The translations under genes and the position numbers were made by a program. The notes under the pieces were generated by a model. The model saw nothing but the letters and a program-made list of their open reading frames with translations. It was not told the origin of the DNA and searched no databases. 64,000 nucleotides of DNA from an uncultured Clostridia bacterium (GTDB taxonomy: Bacteria > Bacillota > Clostridia > Oscillospirales > Ruminococcaceae): contig CANQLI010000005.1 of NCBI GenBank assembly GCA_947624675.1, forward strand, positions 79,196-143,195. The letters run 5' to 3'. The first letter of the stretch is position 1. Each line of letters begins with the position of its first letter. Below are positions 45,361 through 55,451 of this stretch, one piece after another.

Positions 45361-46488
45361 TTATACGCTTGCGTCCTTAGCAACATAGATCGGATATGTT
45401 TCGGAGCTTGAAAGATTTCTTCCGTTGCTTACAACAACATTTTTATCAGTTATCGCATAATCTATTTTTGCATTTTCTCCAACGACTGTGTCCTGCATAA
45501 GGATAGAGTTTTTAACGACACTTCCCTTTCCGATCTTTACGCCTCTGAATAATACACAGTTTTCCACTTCACCGTCTATAACGCATCCGTCTGCAATAAG
45601 AGAATTCGTGACCTTACTGTCAAGACCGTATTTAACAGGAGCGTTATCCTTAAGCTTTGTGTAGATAGGAGCGCTGATATTAAACAGTGCCTTTCGGTTT
45701 TTATTGTCAAGAAGATCCATATTTGCATTATAATACGAAAGGATACTGAAAATCTGTTTAAAATACCCCTGATAGTCATAGGACATAATTTTAAGCTCTT
45801 TCTTTTTTGCCTGAAGCACATCTCTCTCAAAGCTGTAAAATCCCTTTGAAATGTTTGATTTTACAATGTCAAGCAAAAAGTCCTTTTTTACAACATACAT
45901 ATTGAGATTGAGCGCACCGGTTCCCTCAAGACCGCTGTGTATAAGAACATCCTGCACTCTGCTTTGACTGTCAACAGTCATAAAGGTGCTTTGCTTTGTC
46001 TCATAAGAGCTGAGCTTTCCCGTACTTGTAACGACAGTTATATCCGCACCGCTCTCAATATGGAAATCAACGATAGGACGGTAATCAATATTTACAACAA
46101 CATCACAGTCACTCATAACAACATACTCCTGAGGAGCGTGCATTATAAAGCTTGCCGCGCCGTACAAAGCCTCAAGGCGACCTCTGTAAAGAGTGCTTTC
46201 ATTATTTCCGAACGGTGGAAGTATATGAAGTCCTCCCGTCTTTCTCGAAAGGTCCCAGCTTCGTCCGTTGCCCATATGATCAAGAAGCGACTGATAATTG
46301 TGCTTTGTAACAACTCCGACAGTTGTGATACCGCTGTTTACCATATTTGACAGAGGAAAGTCGATAAGCCTGTATCTTCCGCCAAACAGAATAGATCCCA
46401 TAGTTCTTTTCTGTGTAAGGGATTCTACCGTCATATCGTGCATATTTGCAAACACGATTCCCAAAACATTTTTCATATTTACTGACAT
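45361..46488 (-). CDS. glgD: GlgD, ADP-glucose pyrophosphorylase regulatory subunit
   Basis: Paralogue of GlgC found in Gram-positives, which forms the GlgC-GlgD hetero-oligomer and modulates its activity. 375 residues. The nucleotidyltransferase core is recognisable (RYRLIDFPLSNMVNSGI), but the N-terminal pyrophosphorylase loop GGxGxRL of GlgC is replaced (VFANMHDMTVESLTQKRT), so it is probably not catalytic alone. The C-terminal left-handed beta-helix repeats are present (CVIDGEVENCVLFRGVKIGK). Lies 15 bases after glgC. Confidence 0.94.
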   Translation of the reverse strand: MSVNMKNVLGIVFANMHDMTVESLTQKRTMGSILFGGRYRLIDFPLSNMVNSGITTVGVVTKHNYQSLLDHMGNGRSWDLSRKTGGLHILPPFGNNESTLYRGRLEALYGAASFIMHAPQEYVVMSDCDVVVNIDYRPIVDFHIESGADITVVTSTGKLSSYETKQSTFMTVDSQSRVQDVLIHSGLEGTGALNLNMYVVKKDFLLDIVKSNISKGFYSFERDVLQAKKKELKIMSYDYQGYFKQIFSILSYYNANMDLLDNKNRKALFNISAPIYTKLKDNAPVKYGLDSKVTNSLIADGCVIDGEVENCVLFRGVKIGKGSVVKNSILMQDTVVGENAKIDYAITDKNVVVSNGRNLSSSETYPIYVAKDASV

Positions 46489-46503
46489 TTAAAATTCCCT
46501 CCC

Positions 46504-47715
46504 TTACTTATTTTCACCGATTATCTCTTTAGGAAGAATTTTGGTTCCGTTAGAAATTGTTATCTCGTGTCCGATAACAGCTACTCCCCATTCATCCCTG
46601 TTTTCGACATTTTCAGGTCTTGCTCCGATTTTTGCATTCTCCCCTATTACCGAATTCTCGCCGACGATAGCATATTCAACTACCGCTCCGGACTTAACTA
46701 CTACACCCGGCATAAGGATAGAATCTGTAACAACAGCGCCCTCCTCAATAGTAACGCCGTCCGAGATCATCGAAAAATCAACTGTTCCGTCTATGTTACA
46801 GCCCTCTGTTACCATAGAATTCTGAATTTTTGCATTTCTTCCTATACTCTGTGGCGGCATTACCGGATTTCTCGAATAAATCTTCCATGTAGGATCATAG
46901 AGGTCTATCGGTATATTAGGATTTATAAGATCCATATTAGCCTCCCAAAGGCTGTCTATTGTTCCCACATCCTTCCAGTAGCCGTCAAACCTGTATGCGT
47001 AAAGGCGCTTGCTGTCGTTGAGCATCATCGGGATAATGTCCTTTCCGAAGTCCTTGGAATTATCCTCGCGCTTATCGTTCTCGTTGTCTGTGAGGTATTT
47101 CTTCAAAACATCAAAAGAGAAAATGTAAATTCCCATTGAAGCAAGCGTGCTCTTCGGCTCCTTTGGCTTTTCGACAAAGTCATAGATCTCTCCGTCGTCA
47201 CGGGCAAACATTATTCCGAATCGCGACGCCTCCTCGAGATCAACATCTAAAACCGCAATAGTACAGTCCGCATTTTTCTCCTTATGATACCTGAGCATCT
47301 CGCTGTAATCCATCTTGTAAATGTGGTCGCCGGAAAGTATTACGACATACTCCGGATCGTATCTCTCGATAAACGAAAGATTTTGATATATTGCGTTCGC
47401 CGTTCCCTTATACCACTCCGCACCCTGCTGAGACTGATACGGCGCAAGTATATGAACTCCGCCGGTGTTCCGGTCTAAGTCCCAAGGCTGACCGTTTCCG
47501 ATATAATCGTTCATAGCGAGCGGCTGATACTGAGTAAGAACTCCGACAGTATCAATGCCCGAGTTAATGCAGTTTGAAAGCGGAAAATCAATTATTCTGT
47601 ACTTTCCGCCGTAAGGAACCGCTGGCTTTGCTATCTGCTTTGTCAAAGCATACAGACGGCTTCCCTGTCCGCCCGCCAAAAGCATAGCGACAATTTCTTT
47701 TTTGTTAAACATCAA
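46504..47715 (-). CDS. glgC: glucose-1-phosphate adenylyltransferase (ADP-glucose pyrophosphorylase)
   Basis: First committed step of glycogen synthesis. 403 residues. ATP loop [35 protein letters not shown], the glucose-1-phosphate region [17 protein letters not shown], and a C-terminal beta-helix. The operon position after glgB and before glgD fits the hetero-oligomer. Confidence 0.97.
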   Translation of the reverse strand: MMFNKKEIVAMLLAGGQGSRLYALTKQIAKPAVPYGGKYRIIDFPLSNCINSGIDTVGVLTQYQPLAMNDYIGNGQPWDLDRNTGGVHILAPYQSQQGAEWYKGTANAIYQNLSFIERYDPEYVVILSGDHIYKMDYSEMLRYHKEKNADCTIAVLDVDLEEASRFGIMFARDDGEIYDFVEKPKEPKSTLASMGIYIFSFDVLKKYLTDNENDKREDNSKDFGKDIIPMMLNDSKRLYAYRFDGYWKDVGTIDSLWEANMDLINPNIPIDLYDPTWKIYSRNPVMPPQSIGRNAKIQNSMVTEGCNIDGTVDFSMISDGVTIEEGAVVTDSILMPGVVVKSGAVVEYAIVGENSVIGENAKIGARPENVENRDEWGVAVIGHEITISNGTKILPKEIIGENK

Positions 47716-47740
47716 ATCACCAACCTATATTTTAATTTTA

Positions 47741-49753
47741 TTATTTTTTATTTACAGCTTTTTGCTTATCGGAAGACGCTTTAGCAGCATCTTTTTTCGC
47801 AGCCGCCTTTTTAGCCGGCGCTTTCTTGACTGTCTTTTCCGAAGCGGATTTCTTTCTTGGCTGCTGCTTTTCGACTTTAAAATACATCGTCGAATATGCA
47901 GGTATATCCACAGTTATCGAGTAATCGTACCCGTGCATCGGGACAGCCACCGCTCTCTTCGGCTTGTTAGCATATGGACTTCCGTCAACAGACGATGTGT
48001 TAAACACCTCCGTGTACTTACCCTTAAACGGGACTCCGAAGCTGTAACCGGTCCTGGAAACAGGTACGAAGTTGCAGACAACTATGATCTCATTACCCTC
48101 ATCATCAATCCTTCTGAATACTATGATGCTTTGAGTATAGTCATCGTTTGATATCCAAGAGAAGCCTTCCCATGAAAAATCTACCGACCAGAACGGAGAG
48201 TTGTCCAAATAAAACTTATTAAGATTTTTTACAAACTCGTGGAAATTTCTGTGGTTTTCATATTCTTCGATCATAAACCACTCAAGTCCGTTTTCGTAGT
48301 CCCACTCTCTGAACTGTGCAAACTCACTTCCCATAAACAAAAGCTTTTTGCCAGGGTGTGCGGTCATAAATCCAAGAAATGTTCTGGCTTGTGCAAATTT
48401 CTGATCCGTATCTCCGAACATCTTGTTGATCAGAGAGCCCTTTCCGTGAACCACCTCATCGTGTGAGATAGGCAAAACAAAGTTCTCGGAAAACGCATAA
48501 AAGAACGAAAATGTCAAAGCATTATGATGAAAAGCTCTGTGTATAGGGTCGAGAGCCATATACTTCAGCATATCGTTCATCCAGCCCATATTCCATTTAA
48601 AATTAAAACCAAGTCCGCCTATATCCGCCGGCTTAGTCACCATAGGCCACGCGGTGGATTCCTCCGCTATCATAAGCGCATTCGGAAATCTTTCAAAAAC
48701 CGCACTATTGAGCTTTTTGAAAAACTCAATAGCCTCAAGATTTTTGTTCTCCCCGTATTTGTTTGCGATCCATTCACCGTCGCGTCTGTCATAATCAAGA
48801 TACAGCATAGACGCAACAGCATCTACCCTTAAGCCGTCTATATGGTACTTTTCGAGCCAGTATATCGCATTTGATATGAGGAACGATACGACCTCGTTCT
48901 TTCCGTAATCAAACACCTTTGTGCCCCAGGCTTTATGCTCGCCCTTTCGCCAGTCGGAATACTCGTAACAAGCTTCTCCGTCAAAATTTGAAAGTCCCGC
49001 AGCGTCCTTCGGAAAATGTGCCGGCACCCAATCGAGGATAACTCCTATCCCTGCGCTGTGAAAGGCATTTATCATTTTCATAAAGTCCTTAGGCGTGCCG
49101 AACCTTGAAGTAGGAGCAAAATACCCTATCTGCTGATACCCCCATGACCCGTCAAAAGGATACTCCGCAAGCGGCATAAACTCAACGTGCGTATAGCTCA
49201 TTTCCTTAAGGTAGGGTATTATATCCTCGGCAAACTTTTCATACGTGAAAAAGTTACCGTCAGGATACTGTCTCCAAGAGCCTAAATGGACCTCGTAAAT
49301 ATTCATCGGACTTTTATATATATCCGACTCGTTCTTTTTCTTTATATATGCTGAATCCGTCCATTTAAAACCGTCAAGGTCATATATTTTTGAGGCAGTT
49401 TCAGGCGGCGTCTGCATATGGACGCCATACGGGTCTGCTTTTAAAAGCTTTTGTCCGTTTGCCGTTGTAATACAATACTTATAGGTATCATACTCCTTCA
49501 GCCCTTTTACGAAGCCCTCCCAGACCTCGCTGTTTTTTAAGCAAACCATCTTGTCTGCCTCTTCGTTCCAGTTGTTAAAGTCTCCGACAATGCTTACATA
49601 CGTCGCATGGGGAGCCCACACTCTGAAAAAATATCCCTGCTCACCGAGAAGCTCTCCTTTATGCGCCCCGAAAAAATCACCGCACATATAATTTGTGCCC
49701 TCGTGAAATAGCAAAAGCGGAATATCATATTCTGCGTTTATGTTGTCCGACAT
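47741..49753 (-). CDS. glgB: 1,4-alpha-glucan branching enzyme with a Lys/Ala-rich C-terminal tail
   Basis: GH13 enzyme that makes alpha-1,6 branches. 670 residues: CBM48 (about 25-120), (beta/alpha)8 barrel with nucleophile in [15 protein letters not shown], acid/base in [10 protein letters not shown] and [11 protein letters not shown], then the C-terminal beta domain. The last about 42 residues (from KQQPRKK) are nearly all Lys, Ala, Ser and Gln with repeats like [10 protein letters not shown]. This histone-H1-like tail is not part of the usual enzyme. First gene of the glycogen operon. Confidence 0.96.
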   Translation of the reverse strand: MSDNINAEYDIPLLLFHEGTNYMCGDFFGAHKGELLGEQGYFFRVWAPHATYVSIVGDFNNWNEEADKMVCLKNSEVWEGFVKGLKEYDTYKYCITTANGQKLLKADPYGVHMQTPPETASKIYDLDGFKWTDSAYIKKKNESDIYKSPMNIYEVHLGSWRQYPDGNFFTYEKFAEDIIPYLKEMSYTHVEFMPLAEYPFDGSWGYQQIGYFAPTSRFGTPKDFMKMINAFHSAGIGVILDWVPAHFPKDAAGLSNFDGEACYEYSDWRKGEHKAWGTKVFDYGKNEVVSFLISNAIYWLEKYHIDGLRVDAVASMLYLDYDRRDGEWIANKYGENKNLEAIEFFKKLNSAVFERFPNALMIAEESTAWPMVTKPADIGGLGFNFKWNMGWMNDMLKYMALDPIHRAFHHNALTFSFFYAFSENFVLPISHDEVVHGKGSLINKMFGDTDQKFAQARTFLGFMTAHPGKKLLFMGSEFAQFREWDYENGLEWFMIEEYENHRNFHEFVKNLNKFYLDNSPFWSVDFSWEGFSWISNDDYTQSIIVFRRIDDEGNEIIVVCNFVPVSRTGYSFGVPFKGKYTEVFNTSSVDGSPYANKPKRAVAVPMHGYDYSITVDIPAYSTMYFKVEKQQPRKKSASEKTVKKAPAKKAAAKKDAAKASSDKQKAVNKK

Positions 49754-49787
49754 CTATATTCCTCCACAATGATTTTATTACTATTTC

Positions 49788-49816
49788 ATTGTAACTCTTT
49801 TTACAGTTATTTGCAA
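49788..49816 (-). promoter_or_regulatory. promoter of the glgBCDA operon
   Basis: TTGCAA (49811-49816) and TACAAT (49788-49793), 17 bp apart, about 35 bases before glgB. The ribosome site TGGAGGA follows. Confidence 0.75.
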
Positions 49817-50021
49817 TAGTTTTTATCTATATTTTCTAAATCGCACATAAACGGACAACAAATTTTGTGCAATTTCAATAAAATTTCATCGAATTCATAA
49901 CGGATTAGTGCTATGGTATGTAGAAAGCATATTATAATACTTTAAATTAAGCAGTGAAAAAACTGCTATGTGTGGAACATTTTAGTCTTTTTTAATAAAT
50001 CAGTTAAATTATTAGAAAATA

Positions 50022-52289
50022 TCAACTGATTTTAAGAGTCAACACGGTGACATCATCAGACCTTTTGTTGCTGTTTTTTAAAGTCAGCTGCTCTGTGATA
50101 AGTCTCACGATTTCCTGCGGATCTTTTTTATTTATCGTTTTTTTGTTTAAAACAGCTTTTTCGATAACATTTAATGAGATACCGTCCGAGCATACCAGTA
50201 TAATGTCGTCCTTTTCAAGCTTTACACTCACTGTTTCACAGGACGATTCACATAAGATCCCTAGCGGAAAGCTCTTTGCATCAAGTGCGGTGATTTTTCC
50301 CTTTCTTAAAAGATAGCTCGGTGCAGCACCGCATTTAAATAAGCTCATCTCACCTGTCGTAAGGTCTATCTCCGCAATGTCAAGCGTCGCAAAGCTCTCT
50401 TCCCAGCTTTTCACCCTTAGAATAGAATTGATAAGAGACGCGGCAGTAGAAGGAGCCGCACCGAGAGTAAGTATCCTTGTTACAAGATTTACAGCAAACA
50501 TTGAGTCCAGTCTTGCTCTTTTTCCGGTTCCCATTCCGTCCGACAAAACAACATACTGCTTACAAGGATCAGGCTTTAAAAACTCGTAGTAATCCCCTGA
50601 ATAATCACCGAACACAGCGCTCGTCGAAAGGGTATCCCACTCAAGACTGAAATGAGGACTCGGCGCGAAAACAAGCTTTTTCATATTGTCCGCAAAGCTT
50701 ACGGCGGGCATCTGAAAATCTGCACAGGCAAGCTCGCCCATCTCAACAGTAAGCTTTACAAGATCAGGCTTTGAGGCTTTCGGCAGATACATCTCAACTA
50801 TCGGTTGATTGTTCCTGTCTATATAGGCGCATATTTTGGCGTTTGTGATACCCTGTTTATATACAAGATCAGCGATCGAATCAGATAGTAAAACATCAAT
50901 TTTATTAAGCCTTTTTGTGTTTTCTGACAAATCGTTCAAGAGAGAAGACATAATTCCAAGCTGTGAACACAACAGCTCTCTTAACTCTGTCATCTTTTCC
51001 TTTCTTCCCTGCTCATAAGAAAGTCCTGTATAAAGCATATTGTATGTACTCATAAGCACCTCTTTTTTACAGCAGTCCTTATGCTTTCGTCTTATGTCGT
51101 CAAGAGTTACCGCTCCACTCCTTCTCGCTCGCATAGAAAGCTGAGAAAATGCGCTCGCAGTTTCTCCCTTATTTTGTTCCCAACACTGTGCTATCCTGCT
51201 GCAATCACCGCAAACACAGGCTCTTACCTCCTTAGAAAGCTCAGGAGGCGCTATCTTTTTTTCTAGTGCATCTGTCACAGTTAATATCTGATCCTTTATA
51301 GCGCAAACGCTTTTAGAAGCAAAGCTCATCTCACTAGCGGCAGTCTGGCAGGATATTTCGGGAGATTTTTTTCTTCCCCCTACAAGTCTGAAGGCGGAAA
51401 GCACCTTATTGTCAGGCAAGGATAAATACAAAACTGCACCGACAATAACATCTGCGATAAGCTTAAACGAATCTGCGTTTGTTCCGAGGATAAATATTCC
51501 TCCCACAACAACCGCCATAAGCGAGATTATTACCGCTGCTACCCCGAGAGCCGAAAATGCGCCACATATCAGTCCGGCGGTCGCCAAAAGAAGTGTGTTT
51601 TTTATCATATCAGGTGAACAAATAACAACGCCAAGCGTTGCCAATGCGCCAAAAACAGTACCGCCGATATACTTGTATCTGCTTGCGGCAAACAGCATTA
51701 CCGCAACTCCTAAAGCTCGTCCGAAATTTATTCCGAGTATTGATACGCTGGTGAGTGTCGCCACTGTCATAACAAATATAATAGCTATCATTATGCCGTT
51801 CGTTGAACTCATATCTATCATCGAGTCTGAAACATACTTATTAAAGCATATTTTAACAGAATAAATAAGACCAAAGCACATAAATGAACTCAATATCCTG
51901 AACAATATAAGATCTACATCGCTGTCTGTTACCAAGCTCACGATAGCCGAATAAAGAAGATATGCCGATGACGCAAAGAGCGCCCCTGCCATAGCAGGTT
52001 CTTTACCCGATCGGTTTATCAAAAGTCTTATTGCCATAACAGTGGCGATAGAACAAAGATTTATTATCCCGTCAAATACACTTCCGCTTATTATGTATGA
52101 AAGTATGCTTGCCGCAAGACAAAATCCGCCCAAATTACCTGACAGCGATGCTATCACCACATTTACCGGCGACGGAAAGCCGAACATCTCTCCTCGTGTC
52201 GCAATAAAGCTTAAAATCATCGTGATCCCCGCCAGGGTGTAGTGCCTGAGCCTGTCTGCATTTTTAAAAGTTGTCTCCGTTTTTAACAT
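50022..52289 (-). CDS. spoIIE: stage II sporulation protein E (PP2C-type phosphatase)
   Basis: Membrane phosphatase that dephosphorylates SpoIIAA to release sigma-F in the forespore and helps place the polar septum. 755 residues: about ten N-terminal hydrophobic spans (about 20-300), a cytoplasmic linker with paired cysteines (VCGDCSRIAQCW), and a C-terminal PP2C domain with metal aspartates in VLSDGMGTGKRA and ILVCSDGI...DDVTVLTLK. It implies that the organism sporulates or recently did. Ends with no strong terminator. Divergent from metA. Confidence 0.95.
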   Translation of the reverse strand: MLKTETTFKNADRLRHYTLAGITMILSFIATRGEMFGFPSPVNVVIASLSGNLGGFCLAASILSYIISGSVFDGIINLCSIATVMAIRLLINRSGKEPAMAGALFASSAYLLYSAIVSLVTDSDVDLILFRILSSFMCFGLIYSVKICFNKYVSDSMIDMSSTNGIMIAIIFVMTVATLTSVSILGINFGRALGVAVMLFAASRYKYIGGTVFGALATLGVVICSPDMIKNTLLLATAGLICGAFSALGVAAVIISLMAVVVGGIFILGTNADSFKLIADVIVGAVLYLSLPDNKVLSAFRLVGGRKKSPEISCQTAASEMSFASKSVCAIKDQILTVTDALEKKIAPPELSKEVRACVCGDCSRIAQCWEQNKGETASAFSQLSMRARRSGAVTLDDIRRKHKDCCKKEVLMSTYNMLYTGLSYEQGRKEKMTELRELLCSQLGIMSSLLNDLSENTKRLNKIDVLLSDSIADLVYKQGITNAKICAYIDRNNQPIVEMYLPKASKPDLVKLTVEMGELACADFQMPAVSFADNMKKLVFAPSPHFSLEWDTLSTSAVFGDYSGDYYEFLKPDPCKQYVVLSDGMGTGKRARLDSMFAVNLVTRILTLGAAPSTAASLINSILRVKSWEESFATLDIAEIDLTTGEMSLFKCGAAPSYLLRKGKITALDAKSFPLGILCESSCETVSVKLEKDDIILVCSDGISLNVIEKAVLNKKTINKKDPQEIVRLITEQLTLKNSNKRSDDVTVLTLKIS

Positions 52290-52352
52290 TCCTAAACACC
52301 TGCTTTTTTTAAAATTCCTTTTTATTTATCTGTTTGTACAAAAGGTAATTTT

Positions 52353-52385
52353 ATTATAAGCCGTGTCAAAACAGAATTTTGTCAA
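52353..52385 (-). promoter_or_regulatory. spoIIE promoter with 21-bp spacing and Spo0A-box-like sites
   Basis: Consensus TTGACA (52380-52385) and TATAAT (52353-52358) lie 21 bp apart, too far for ordinary sigma-A. TTTGTCAAA (52378-52386) over the -35 box matches the 0A-box pattern, and a second TGTCAAA lies at 52364-52370. Bacillus spoIIE and spoIIG promoters have the same wide spacing and need Spo0A-P. Confidence 0.7.
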
Positions 52386-52447
52386 AGGCGGCTTTTATCA
52401 TAATGTGAGCATTTACAGTAAAAAGCAACAGCAACCTTTGTTAAGCC

Positions 52448-52476
52448 TTTACATTTTTAAAAATATGTGATAAAAT
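52448..52476 (+). promoter_or_regulatory. promoter of metA
   Basis: TTTACA (52448-52453) and TAAAAT (52471-52476), 17 bp apart, 39 bases before metA. No S-box or T-box leader is present. Confidence 0.7.
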
Positions 52477-52515
52477 AACACTCAGTCAGCTTTTAAAGAA
52501 AGGAAAGATAAAAAA

Positions 52516-53445
52516 ATGCCTATAAAGATACCAAACGGTCTGCCTGCTTACAAGACGCTTGTCGAGGACAGAATAATGGTAATTGACGATGACCGCGCGA
52601 TACATCAGGACATAAGACCGCTTGAGATAGCGATACTTAATCTTATGCCGAAAAAGATAGAAACCGAAACACAGCTTTTAAGGCTTTTGAGCAATACGCC
52701 TCTTCAGCTCAACATAGAGCTTATAAAAACAGCAAGTCACGATTCAAAAACAACGCCTAAAAGCCACATCTCAAAATTTTACAATACATTTGACGAGATC
52801 AAAGACAGATTTTTTGACGGGCTTATTATTACAGGCGCACCTGTTGAACAGCTTGATTTTGACAAAGTAGATTATTGGGTAGAGCTTTGCGAGATATTTG
52901 AATGGAGCAAAACTCATGTGTATTCTACGATACACATCTGCTGGGGAGCTCAGGCAGGGCTTTATTACCATTACGGCATACCTAAATATCCGCTTAAAAA
53001 GAAAATGTTCGGAGTGTTTGAGCATAAAGTCTTAAATCCCAAGCACCCGATTCTAAACGGCTTCGACGACATTTTCTTAGTCCCACACTCGAGACACACC
53101 GAGGTTTTGGAAAGTGACATAAAAAAAATACCTGATCTTGAGATACTCGCGAAATCAGATATTGCAGGAGTGGACATAATCGGCGACAGATCTATGAGAC
53201 GCTTTTTCATTCTGGGACACCGTGAATACGACAAGAGAACGCTTGCAAACGAGTATTTCAGAGACCTTGAAAAAAATCTCTCTATCGAAATTCCGTATAA
53301 TTATTTTCCTGACAATGATCCAAATAAAAAGCCTCTCCACACCTGGATATGCCATGCAAATCTTATGTTTTCAAATTGGCTTAATTTTATAGTTTATCCG
53401 AAAACGCCATATAACATTGACGAAATAGGAAAACTTGATCACTGA
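52516..53445 (+). CDS. metA: homoserine O-acetyltransferase, MetA family
   Basis: Activates homoserine for methionine synthesis. 309 residues. Nucleophile Cys142 in [13 protein letters not shown], then His and Glu in ILGHREYD. Residue 111 in [10 protein letters not shown] is Glu. In characterised MetA enzymes this position separates acetyl-CoA users (Glu, as in Bacillus cereus) from succinyl-CoA users (Gly, as in E. coli), so acetyltransferase is preferred. Single-gene unit with its own promoter and terminator. Confidence 0.95.
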   Translation: MPIKIPNGLPAYKTLVEDRIMVIDDDRAIHQDIRPLEIAILNLMPKKIETETQLLRLLSNTPLQLNIELIKTASHDSKTTPKSHISKFYNTFDEIKDRFFDGLIITGAPVEQLDFDKVDYWVELCEIFEWSKTHVYSTIHICWGAQAGLYYHYGIPKYPLKKKMFGVFEHKVLNPKHPILNGFDDIFLVPHSRHTEVLESDIKKIPDLEILAKSDIAGVDIIGDRSMRRFFILGHREYDKRTLANEYFRDLEKNLSIEIPYNYFPDNDPNKKPLHTWICHANLMFSNWLNFIVYPKTPYNIDEIGKLDH

Positions 53446-53460
53446 CCGAAATATTACAAA

Positions 53461-53507
53461 AAAGGATAACCAAAGCTTTTAAGGCTTTTAGTTATCCTTT
53501 CTTTTTA
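53461..53507. terminator. bidirectional terminator between metA and clpX
   Basis: Stem AAAGGATAAC/GTTATCCTTT with a 20-base loop and a T-run on the plus strand; A-run upstream gives a U-run for the minus strand. Confidence 0.8.
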
Positions 53508-54752
53508 CTTTTTCTTTTTTCCTTTTATAATAAGCGGCTCCGCGCCCCTCGTAACACAATCGGGAGTTACTGTTACGGTTGTGATAGTCTCATCAGAAGG
53601 CGTTTCAAACATAACCTTCATAAGAATTCCTTCAACGACCGAGCGAAGACCTCTTGCACCTGTTTTTTGCTCAATAGATTTTTTTGCGATCTCCTTTAGT
53701 GTCTGCTCCTCAAATTCAAGCTTTATCCCGTCATATTCAAAAAGCTTTTTATACTGCTTTACAAGTGAGTTTTTAGGCTCTGTGAGTATTTTTACAAGAG
53801 CATTTTCATCAAGCTCATCTAAAACCGTTATAACAGGAAGCCTTCCGACAAGCTCGGGTACTAATCCGTATTTTACAAGATCGTGCGGCTCTACAAGCTC
53901 AAGGTGTTTTTTGTCGTCTTTTTGCCGTATCGTTCCGCCGAAACCGAGAGATGAATTATCGGTGCGCTTTTTAATTAGCTTTTCCAGTCCGTCAAATGCC
54001 CCGCCGCAAATAAACAAAATGTTCTTTGTATCTATCTGAATAAATTCCTGATGGGGGTGTTTTCTTCCTCCTTGAGGAGGTACATTCGAAACGCAGCCTT
54101 CGATAATTTTTAAAAGAGCCTGCTGAACTCCCTCGCCGCTTACATCTCTGGTTATTGATGTGTTTTCGCTCTTCCTCGCTATTTTATCTATCTCGTCAAT
54201 ATAGATTATTCCCTTCTGTGCCGCTTCTACATTATAATCCGCAGCCTGAATAAGACGAGTAAGAACATTTTCAACATCATCTCCGACATATCCCGCCTCT
54301 GTAAGAGTAGTAGCATCCGCTATCGCGAAAGGAACATTCAGAATTCTTGCGAGCGTCTGTGCTAAAAGTGTTTTTCCTGTGCCGGTAGGACCTAACAACA
54401 GAATATTACTCTTTTGTATTTCCACATCGCTGCCGTCATCTATGCTCATTATCCTCTTATAGTGATTGTAAACCGAGACCGCAAGAGATATTTTTGCACC
54501 ATCCTGTCCGATAACGTATTCGTCAAGTATTTTCTTTATCTCCGCAGGCTTAGTCAGCTTTATAGTATCCTCGATTTTCTTACCCGTTTTTTTTGCCGTT
54601 TGAGGAACTTCACCCTGCTGCTGCATTATATCATAACACAGCAATACGCACTGATCGCAGATATTGGTAGCACCCGCAGAAAATAAATTTCTCACCCTGT
54701 CCTCAGGCTTTCCGCAAAAGTTACAGTGCCTTAAGGTATCCTTTCCTGCCAT
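53505..54752 (-). CDS. clpX: ClpX, ATP-dependent Clp protease ATP-binding subunit
   Basis: AAA+ unfoldase that feeds ClpP. 415 residues. N-terminal zinc-binding [11 protein letters not shown]...CDQCVLLC, Walker [16 protein letters not shown], Walker [12 protein letters not shown], and the ClpP-binding loop region with LGF (SSLGFGGTI). It lies 22 bases after clpP. The C-terminus ends in a short basic run (KGKKKK). Confidence 0.98.
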   Translation of the reverse strand: MAGKDTLRHCNFCGKPEDRVRNLFSAGATNICDQCVLLCYDIMQQQGEVPQTAKKTGKKIEDTIKLTKPAEIKKILDEYVIGQDGAKISLAVSVYNHYKRIMSIDDGSDVEIQKSNILLLGPTGTGKTLLAQTLARILNVPFAIADATTLTEAGYVGDDVENVLTRLIQAADYNVEAAQKGIIYIDEIDKIARKSENTSITRDVSGEGVQQALLKIIEGCVSNVPPQGGRKHPHQEFIQIDTKNILFICGGAFDGLEKLIKKRTDNSSLGFGGTIRQKDDKKHLELVEPHDLVKYGLVPELVGRLPVITVLDELDENALVKILTEPKNSLVKQYKKLFEYDGIKLEFEEQTLKEIAKKSIEQKTGARGLRSVVEGILMKVMFETPSDETITTVTVTPDCVTRGAEPLIIKGKKKK

Positions 54753-54774
54753 TTATATCGTCCTTCCTTATTTG

Positions 54775-55362
54775 CTATCTCTTGACTATAACCTTATCGA
54801 CAAGTCCGTACTCCGCCGCCTCATCCGCAGACATATAATTATCTCTCTCACAGTCTTTGTGTAAGGTTTCCTCATCCTTACCGCAGTTTTCGGCAAGTAT
54901 TTTTTCCAGTCGCTGTCTTGTCTTAAGAATATTGTCCGCGTGGATCTGAATATCCGTCTGCTGACCGCTCAGTCCTCCTGATAAAAGCGGCTGATGGATA
55001 AGTATCTCACTGTTCGGAAGAGCAAACCTCTTTCCCTTTGTGCCGCTTGAAAGTAAAAATGATCCCATAGATGCCGCCAAGCCTACACATATCGTCGATA
55101 CATCACACTTTATATACTGCATAGTGTCATATATAGCAAGACCTGCGGTAACGCTTCCTCCGGGAGAGTTGATATAAAGATCAATGTCCTTTTCAGGGTC
55201 CTGTCCCTCAAGATACAGAAGCTGTGCGATAACAACACTTGCAAGCGCATCGTCAATAGTTCCTGTAAGCATAACTATTCTGTCATTCAAAAGGCGAGAA
55301 AAAATGTCATAGCTTCTCTCGCCCCTGTTTGTCTGTTCTACAACATATGGTACCAATGCCAT
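54775..55362 (-). CDS. clpP: ClpP, ATP-dependent Clp protease proteolytic subunit
   Basis: Serine peptidase of the ClpXP machine. I use ATG 55360-55362 (195 residues), since GGAGGG lies about 8 bases upstream and the protein then begins [19 protein letters not shown] as usual. Catalytic Ser in [14 protein letters not shown], His in [11 protein letters not shown], and Asp later in [11 protein letters not shown]. Between tig and clpX. Confidence 0.97.
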   Translation of the reverse strand: MALVPYVVEQTNRGERSYDIFSRLLNDRIVMLTGTIDDALASVVIAQLLYLEGQDPEKDIDLYINSPGGSVTAGLAIYDTMQYIKCDVSTICVGLAASMGSFLLSSGTKGKRFALPNSEILIHQPLLSGGLSGQQTDIQIHADNILKTRQRLEKILAENCGKDEETLHKDCERDNYMSADEAAEYGLVDKVIVKR

Positions 55363-55405
55363 TTTTGTTCCCTCCGTATAATAACTCCGCTTTTGCGGGA
55401 AAATC

Positions 55406-55441
55406 AAGGCAATGCCGCATACTTAAAAGCGGTATTGCCTT
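55406..55441 (-). other. hairpin between tig and clpP
   Basis: Long stem AAGGCAAT-CCGC/GCGG-ATTGCCTT with one mismatch and a 10-base loop, followed on the minus strand by GATTTTCCC. A second small hairpin CCGC-TTTT-GCGG lies next to it (55387-55398). Partial terminator or processing site. No CtsR box or CIRCE element was seen. Confidence 0.65.
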
Positions 55442-55451
55442 ATAAAATCAC

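Noticed and set aside
49945..49975. AGCAGT...ACTGCT hairpin after spoIIE as its terminator
   Set aside because: Only 6-bp arms and no T-run on the minus strand, so I cannot support a terminator.
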